DNA of 9,447 bases from the NCBI GenBank assembly GCA_902783995.1, contig CACZTG010000283.1:1-9447 (forward strand), given 5' to 3'. Below are positions 6,264 to 9,447 of the stretch, piece by piece. The DNA comes from an uncultured Ruminococcus sp. Its GTDB lineage: Bacteria > Bacillota_A > Clostridia > RUG12999. Every line of letters begins with the position of its first letter. The stretch's first letter is position 1. A model generated the notes under the pieces. The model had not been told where the DNA came from. It saw nothing but the letters and a program-made list of their open reading frames with translations, and ran no database searches. Both the position numbers and the translations under genes were made by a program.

Positions 6264-7091
6264 ATGCTTGAATTTATAAAAAATCTGCAAATGCTGTCCT
6301 CACCTTTTCTTGATACATTGCTTACCGTATTCAATTTTTTGAGTCAGCAATATTTTCTCATTATTCTTGTGACTTTTATATATTGGACATATGATAAAAA
6401 GAAAGGTGAAGCGCTTGCGTTCTCCATTATTTTCACAACCGCGTTTTCGTGCGGCTTAAAAGGTATTTTTAAAATGCCGCGTCCGTTTACCTTTGATGGT
6501 GTAAAAGCCTTAAACAAAAGCTCCGCCCCCGGATATTCGTTTCCCAGCGCCGACACGGCGACCGCCGCGGCAACGGCGGTGACAATTTCGGGCTGGACAA
6601 AAAACGCTGTTTACAAAATTTTGCTTGCTTTATATGTTATAATTATAGGTTTCGCGAGAATGTATTTCGGTCTGCACTTCCCTGCCGATGTGCTGGGCGG
6701 TCTTATTATAGGCTGCGTTATCGCTTTTGGTATCAAAAAGATATTTAGTACCTTTAATGCTCCTGTATTTACAGCTCTTATCGCTGCAATTATACTTATA
6801 CCGTTTATGTTTTTCGGGCAGCAGCCCGATTATTTTAAAACCTTCGGTCTTATGCTCGGCGCGCTGTGCGGTGTTTACATCGAGCATACCTTTGTTAACT
6901 TTGACTATAAAATAAGCCGCGGTAAAAAAGCCGTCCGCTTTATCATCGGCATTACCGGGCTTATTATAATTGCTGTTCTGTCAAAAAAATTCTTTCCGCA
7001 GAACAATTTTTTCTTTTTTTTTGAGAAATTTTTACTCACATTTTTTGCTGTGGGAATATATCCCGCAATATTCAAGAAGCTGAAATTTTAA
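6264..7091 (+). CDS. PAP2-family membrane phosphatase with altered motif 2
   Basis: This is a 275-residue polytopic membrane protein with the PAP2 (type 2 phosphatidic acid phosphatase) signature. Motif 1 is K66-x6-R73-P74 (KGIFKMPRP). Motif 3 is R132-x5-H138-x3-D142 (ARMYFGLHFPAD), with the nucleophilic His and its Asp. Motif 2, normally PSGH, reads P94-S95-A96-D97, so the usual acid/base His is Asp. About six hydrophobic helices are visible, for example 30-41, 51-63, 119-130, 143-157, 166-184 and 224-240. Members dephosphorylate lipid phosphates such as undecaprenyl pyrophosphate or phosphatidate; the substrate here is not evident. Start ATG follows AAAGGAAA (6251-6258). A T9 run (7014-7022) encodes a five-Phe stretch near the C-terminus. 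Catalytic activity is uncertain because of D97. Confidence 0.85.
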   Translation: MLEFIKNLQMLSSPFLDTLLTVFNFLSQQYFLIILVTFIYWTYDKKKGEALAFSIIFTTAFSCGLKGIFKMPRPFTFDGVKALNKSSAPGYSFPSADTATAAATAVTISGWTKNAVYKILLALYVIIIGFARMYFGLHFPADVLGGLIIGCVIAFGIKKIFSTFNAPVFTALIAAIILIPFMFFGQQPDYFKTFGLMLGALCGVYIEHTFVNFDYKISRGKKAVRFIIGITGLIIIAVLSKKFFPQNNFFFFFEKFLLTFFAVGIYPAIFKKLKF

Positions 7092-7119
7092 CAGTAAATT
7101 TTTTTACAAAAATCCCTGT

Positions 7120-7144
7120 TTTTCGGCTTTGTTGTTACCGAAAG
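7120..7144. terminator. Weak hairpin in the convergent gene gap
   Basis: TTTCGG (7121-7126) pairs with CCGAAA (7138-7143), with a T-G wobble outside and an 11-base loop. It lies between the convergent PAP2 and aspartate kinase genes, 73 bases apart. No strong T run follows on either strand, so any terminator activity is doubtful. A 7-base inverted pair, AACAGTA (7090-7096) and TACTGTT (7166-7172), brackets the gap. Confidence 0.3.
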
Positions 7145-7164
7145 TCTGTGTAGTGTGCGGATTT

Positions 7165-8481
7165 CTACTGTTTCATAAATTCGTCATAAATTGCTCTTAT
7201 TGCCGTTTTATAATCGTTTTCTTCAACCCCGATAATAATATTACGCTCGCTTGAGCCCTGGTCAATCATTTTAATATTTATATCCTGTTTCGCAATAGCC
7301 GAAAAAATTCTGCCCGCCGTACCTTTCGCGCGTTCCATACTTCTTCCGACAACGGCAATAAGTGCTATACCGTCCTCAACGGTTACGCGGTCGGCATTGA
7401 CAACCTTCGCGATTTCGGCAACCATTTCATATTTTGTGCTGCGTAGCTCACTTGTGCTTATTACAACCGACATGGTATCAATGCTCGACGGCAGATGCTC
7501 AAAGCAAACCTTATGATTTTCAAGCACTTCAAGCACCCTCCTGCCAAAGCCTATTTCAGCGTTCATCATATCTTTTTCGATATTAATAATGGAAAAACCT
7601 TTTCTGCCCGCGACTCCCGTAATTATATTTGCGGAACCCACCGAAGCGGACGGAACAATCATTGTTCCCGTGTCATCGGGCATATTTGTGTTTCTTATAT
7701 TAATAGGTATGTTTGAAACCTTAACCGGGAAAATAGCATCCTCGTGAAGTACGCTTGCTCCCATATACGAAAGCTCCCGAAGCTCGCCGTACGTTATAAC
7801 ATCAATAACCTTAGGATTGTCAACAATTCTGGGGTCTGCCATAAGCATACCCGACACGTCCGTCCAGTTTTCGTAAATATCGGCGCCTATTGCCCTTGCG
7901 ACTATTGACCCTGTTATATCGGAGCCGCCTCTTGAAAAGGTTTTTATCGTTCCGTTGTCTGAACAGCCGTAAAAGCCCGGAATAACCGCCCTTGAATGTT
8001 GAATCAGAAGCTCCGACAAGACACGGTTTGTTTTTTCGGTATCAAGATTACCTTCATCATCAAAGAAAATACAGGTTTCGGCGTCTATAAAATCATAACC
8101 GAGATAATTTGCCAAAACCATAGCGTTAAGATACTCTCCGCGGCTTGCCACATAATCACGTCCCGCGCGGTGAAGAATCCCCGCCTTTATGGTATCAAGC
8201 TCTTCATCAAGTGAAAGGTCAAGCTTTAAATCCGCAATAATGCCGTTATACCTGCTTTTTATTTTTTCAAAGGTTTCGTCAATACTTTTTTTAGCGATTG
8301 CAAGCTCAAAGCATTTATAAAGCAAATCGGTTACCTTAATATCGTCATCGTTTCTTTTGCCCGGTGCGGAAGCGACAACATATCTTCTTGCGCTGTCCGC
8401 CTTTATAATTTCCGCGACTTTTTTAAACTGTGCTGCGTCGGCAAGTGAGCTGCCGCCGAATTTTACAACTTTTGATTCCAT
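7165..8481 (-). CDS. lysC: Aspartate kinase, monofunctional, two ACT domains
   Basis: The enzyme phosphorylates aspartate to aspartyl phosphate, the entry step to lysine/diaminopimelate, threonine and methionine. DAP also feeds peptidoglycan. With the start at 8481 (complement) it has 438 residues. The amino acid kinase domain (1 to about 275) begins KFGGSSLADAAQF, with VASAPGKRNDDD (36-47), RGEYLNAM (114-121), TFSRGGSDITGS (181-192) and ENWTDVSGMLMADPR (204-218). ACT domains follow at about 287-355 and 370-438, predicting feedback control by end-product amino acids. The pattern resembles the roughly 450-residue class of Bacillus YclM rather than the split-subunit LysC class. An ATG 18 bases upstream (8499) is possible, but its first codons contain the AAAGGGA site serving the shorter start. 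The gene is alone on its strand, convergent with PAP2 and divergent from an AraC-type regulator. Which amino acid inhibits it cannot be read from the sequence. Confidence 0.95.
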   Translation of the reverse strand: MESKVVKFGGSSLADAAQFKKVAEIIKADSARRYVVASAPGKRNDDDIKVTDLLYKCFELAIAKKSIDETFEKIKSRYNGIIADLKLDLSLDEELDTIKAGILHRAGRDYVASRGEYLNAMVLANYLGYDFIDAETCIFFDDEGNLDTEKTNRVLSELLIQHSRAVIPGFYGCSDNGTIKTFSRGGSDITGSIVARAIGADIYENWTDVSGMLMADPRIVDNPKVIDVITYGELRELSYMGASVLHEDAIFPVKVSNIPINIRNTNMPDDTGTMIVPSASVGSANIITGVAGRKGFSIINIEKDMMNAEIGFGRRVLEVLENHKVCFEHLPSSIDTMSVVISTSELRSTKYEMVAEIAKVVNADRVTVEDGIALIAVVGRSMERAKGTAGRIFSAIAKQDINIKMIDQGSSERNIIIGVEENDYKTAIRAIYDEFMKQ

Positions 8482-8489
8482 ATATACCG

Positions 8490-8496
8490 TCCCTTT
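8490..8496 (-). promoter_or_regulatory. Ribosome binding site fixing the aspartate kinase start
   Basis: On the - strand AAAGGGA lies 8 bases before ATG 8481 (complement). It falls inside the first codons of the alternative start at 8499, which favours the shorter protein beginning MESKVVKFGGSS. Confidence 0.7.
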
Positions 8497-8500
8497 CATT

Positions 8501-8535
8501 TACTGAATAACGGGGCAATGTCCCCTACTGAATAA
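8501..8535 (-). repeat. 10-base direct repeat flanking a GGGG/CCCC hairpin in the kinase leader
   Basis: TACTGAATAA occurs at 8501-8510 and again at 8526-8535 (+ strand reading), 25 bases apart start to start. Between them GGGG (8512-8515) and CCCC (8522-8525) can pair around a six-base loop. Both copies lie in the predicted untranslated leader, downstream of the promoter. The leader of about 58 bases is too short for a lysine riboswitch or a T-box. The element may be an operator for a DNA-binding protein or an RNA control site; neither is shown. Confidence 0.55.
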
Positions 8536-8545
8536 ATATATTAGA

Positions 8546-8575
8546 ATTATACCATAATTTTCCCGATTATGTCAA
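8546..8575 (-). promoter_or_regulatory. Near-consensus promoter of the aspartate kinase gene
   Basis: Read on the - strand, TTGACA (8570-8575) and TATAAT (8546-8551) are both perfect, with an 18-base spacer ending in ATGG, so an extended -10 TGnTATAAT is also present. Transcription would begin near 8539. This is the strongest promoter match in the window. Confidence 0.85.
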
Positions 8576-8590
8576 TATTAGTTTTGCCGT

Positions 8591-8616
8591 AATTTAAACA
8601 GTCAAAAGTCTAAATT
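8591..8616. promoter_or_regulatory. Imperfect dyad between divergent promoters, operator candidate
   Basis: AATTTAAAC (8591-8599) and GTCTAAATT (8608-8616) are inverted copies with one mismatch, separated by 8 bases. The dyad is 15 bases upstream of the kinase -35 and 22 bases upstream of the regulator -35, a suitable place for a shared regulatory site. It is AT-rich, so chance is a real alternative. Confidence 0.3.
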
Positions 8617-8638
8617 AAATACATTATGCATAAAAAGC

Positions 8639-8667
8639 TTTACTTTTTAATTTTTTTATGTTATACT
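8639..8667 (+). promoter_or_regulatory. Promoter of the AraC-family regulator
   Basis: TTTACT (8639-8644) and TATACT (8662-8667) are spaced by 17 bases, and TG at 8659-8660 gives an extended -10. The start point would be near 8674, leaving a leader of about 27 bases that carries the GGCGGTG ribosome binding site (8689-8695). Confidence 0.65.
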
Positions 8668-8700
8668 ACTATTTGTAATTTTATAATTGGCGGTGAAAAA

Positions 8701-9447
8701 ATGACTGCAACCGAAATAAACAATCTTGTGCAAAAGCTCAAATCGCTTATTACTCTGCCGATAGTTTTTCAGGATATCGAAGCAGAGCTCCTTGACGCGA
8801 AAACCGTTAATCACGACGCTTCATGGGAGTCAAAAACTCATCATCACCCCTGGTTTGAATTTAATTATATTTCCGCCGGCAAGCTATATACAAAAATAGG
8901 CGACACCGAATTTTGCGCCAAAGCCGATTCTTCTTTTCTTATTCCGCCCGGATTTCCTCACAGCCATACCCACTATAACAGTGATTTTGACACGGGGTTT
9001 TGTCTGCGATGGAAAATCAGCCGTGCTTCCGAAAAAAACATATATTACGAAAAATTCAGCCGCACTCTGCAAATTCCTCATTATTGCGGGTTTGACGCGA
9101 ATATTGCCATCCTTGCGGACTGCAATACACACATTGAGGCGCAGCTTGCTTTTATAAACTGGCTTATATATCTTTGCGAAATACGAAATAAAAATGACAG
9201 TGAACTGCCCAAACGCGAAAACGGTATCTCGAATCAGGTGATAATGTACCTTAACGAATATTACGATAAGGCTATAACCGTTCAGGACGTTGCCTCGTCA
9301 CTGAATATGAGTTACAGAAGTCTTTCCCGTAATTTCAAAAAAGAAACAGGCATAACCGTAATTGAAAAGCTTAACGAAATACGAATTGCCGCGGCAAAAA
9401 ATCTGCTTATCTCAACAAATATTTCAATAGGTGAAATTGCGAAAAAA
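8701..9447 (+). CDS. AraC-family transcriptional regulator, 3'-truncated by window edge
   Basis: The frame from ATG 8701 is open to the right edge for 249 codons. Residues about 25-100 form a cupin-like sensor domain, with HHHPWFEFNYISAGKL (47-62) and FLIPPGFPHSHTHY (79-92), the usual AraC N-terminal arm and sugar- or small-ligand-binding pattern. The C-terminal AraC DNA-binding domain begins near residue 181 (IMYLNEYYDKAITVQDVASSL), with the first helix-turn-helix at DVASSLNMSYRSLSRNFKKETG (196-217, interrupted here by no gap). The second helix-turn-helix starts at ISIGEIAKK and is cut off; about 30-50 residues are missing. GGCGGTG stands 5 bases before the ATG. It is divergent from the aspartate kinase gene, but such regulators often control a neighbouring sugar-use locus, which would lie to the right. 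Ligand and targets are unknown. Confidence 0.9.
   Translation, partial: MTATEINNLVQKLKSLITLPIVFQDIEAELLDAKTVNHDASWESKTHHHPWFEFNYISAGKLYTKIGDTEFCAKADSSFLIPPGFPHSHTHYNSDFDTGFCLRWKISRASEKNIYYEKFSRTLQIPHYCGFDANIAILADCNTHIEAQLAFINWLIYLCEIRNKNDSELPKRENGISNQVIMYLNEYYDKAITVQDVASSLNMSYRSLSRNFKKETGITVIEKLNEIRIAAAKNLLISTNISIGEIAKK

Noticed and set aside
7090..7172. A 7-base inverted pair bracketing the convergent gap as a mobile-element footprint
   Set aside because: The pair is short, overlaps both stop regions, and no duplicated target or inserted sequence is seen.
8482..8700. Lysine riboswitch or T-box upstream of the aspartate kinase gene
   Set aside because: The consensus promoter leaves a leader of about 58 bases, much shorter than either element, and no T-box sequence or L-box core is visible.
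8884..9132. A - strand reading frame opposite the AraC-type regulator
   Set aside because: The + strand frame has clear cupin and helix-turn-helix motifs and its own promoter and ribosome binding site, so the opposite frame is spurious.

Overview
The window looks like chromosomal DNA from a low-to-mid GC Firmicute of the class Clostridia, most likely an anaerobic, possibly uncultured, gut-type lineage. This rests on the gene order murG-murA-divIB-DUF881-sbp-ftsZ, on strong GGAGG-type ribosome binding sites and sigma-A-like promoters, and on protein wording such as the DUF881/Sbp pair beside ftsZ. No marker in the window fixes the genus.

Region 1 (1-5310, all + strand) is the distal part of a division and cell wall (dcw) cluster. 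It opens inside murG (lipid II synthesis), whose start lies outside the window. murA (first committed step of peptidoglycan precursor synthesis) follows behind a hairpin and an extended -10 promoter candidate. murA overlaps ftsQ/divIB (divisome membrane protein) by 8 bases. Next come a membrane-anchored coiled-coil DUF881 protein and the small basic membrane protein Sbp, joined by a TGATG stop/start overlap. ftsZ closes the cluster and has its own good promoter. No ftsA or murB lies between murG and ftsZ.

Region 2 (5311-7091, + strand) starts with a 200-base spacer that has no convincing gene but is rich in hairpins. It is followed by a ComF-family phosphoribosyltransferase with four CxxC pairs and a PAP2-family membrane phosphatase, probably co-transcribed (27-base gap). 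The phosphatase carries Asp in place of the motif-2 His.

Region 3 (7092-9447) holds a - strand aspartate kinase with two ACT domains, convergent with the phosphatase gene. Divergent from it is an AraC-family regulator that runs off the right edge. The 219-base divergent spacer contains a near-consensus promoter for the kinase, a leader with a 10-base direct repeat around a small GGGG/CCCC hairpin, a promoter for the regulator, and an imperfect dyad between the two promoters.

I see no mobile element, CRISPR array, tRNA or rRNA, and no clearly new multi-gene system. The points most worth a second look are the His-to-Asp change in the PAP2 protein, the repeat-bearing kinase leader, the hairpin cluster after ftsZ, and a conserved-looking motif in the FtsZ linker.
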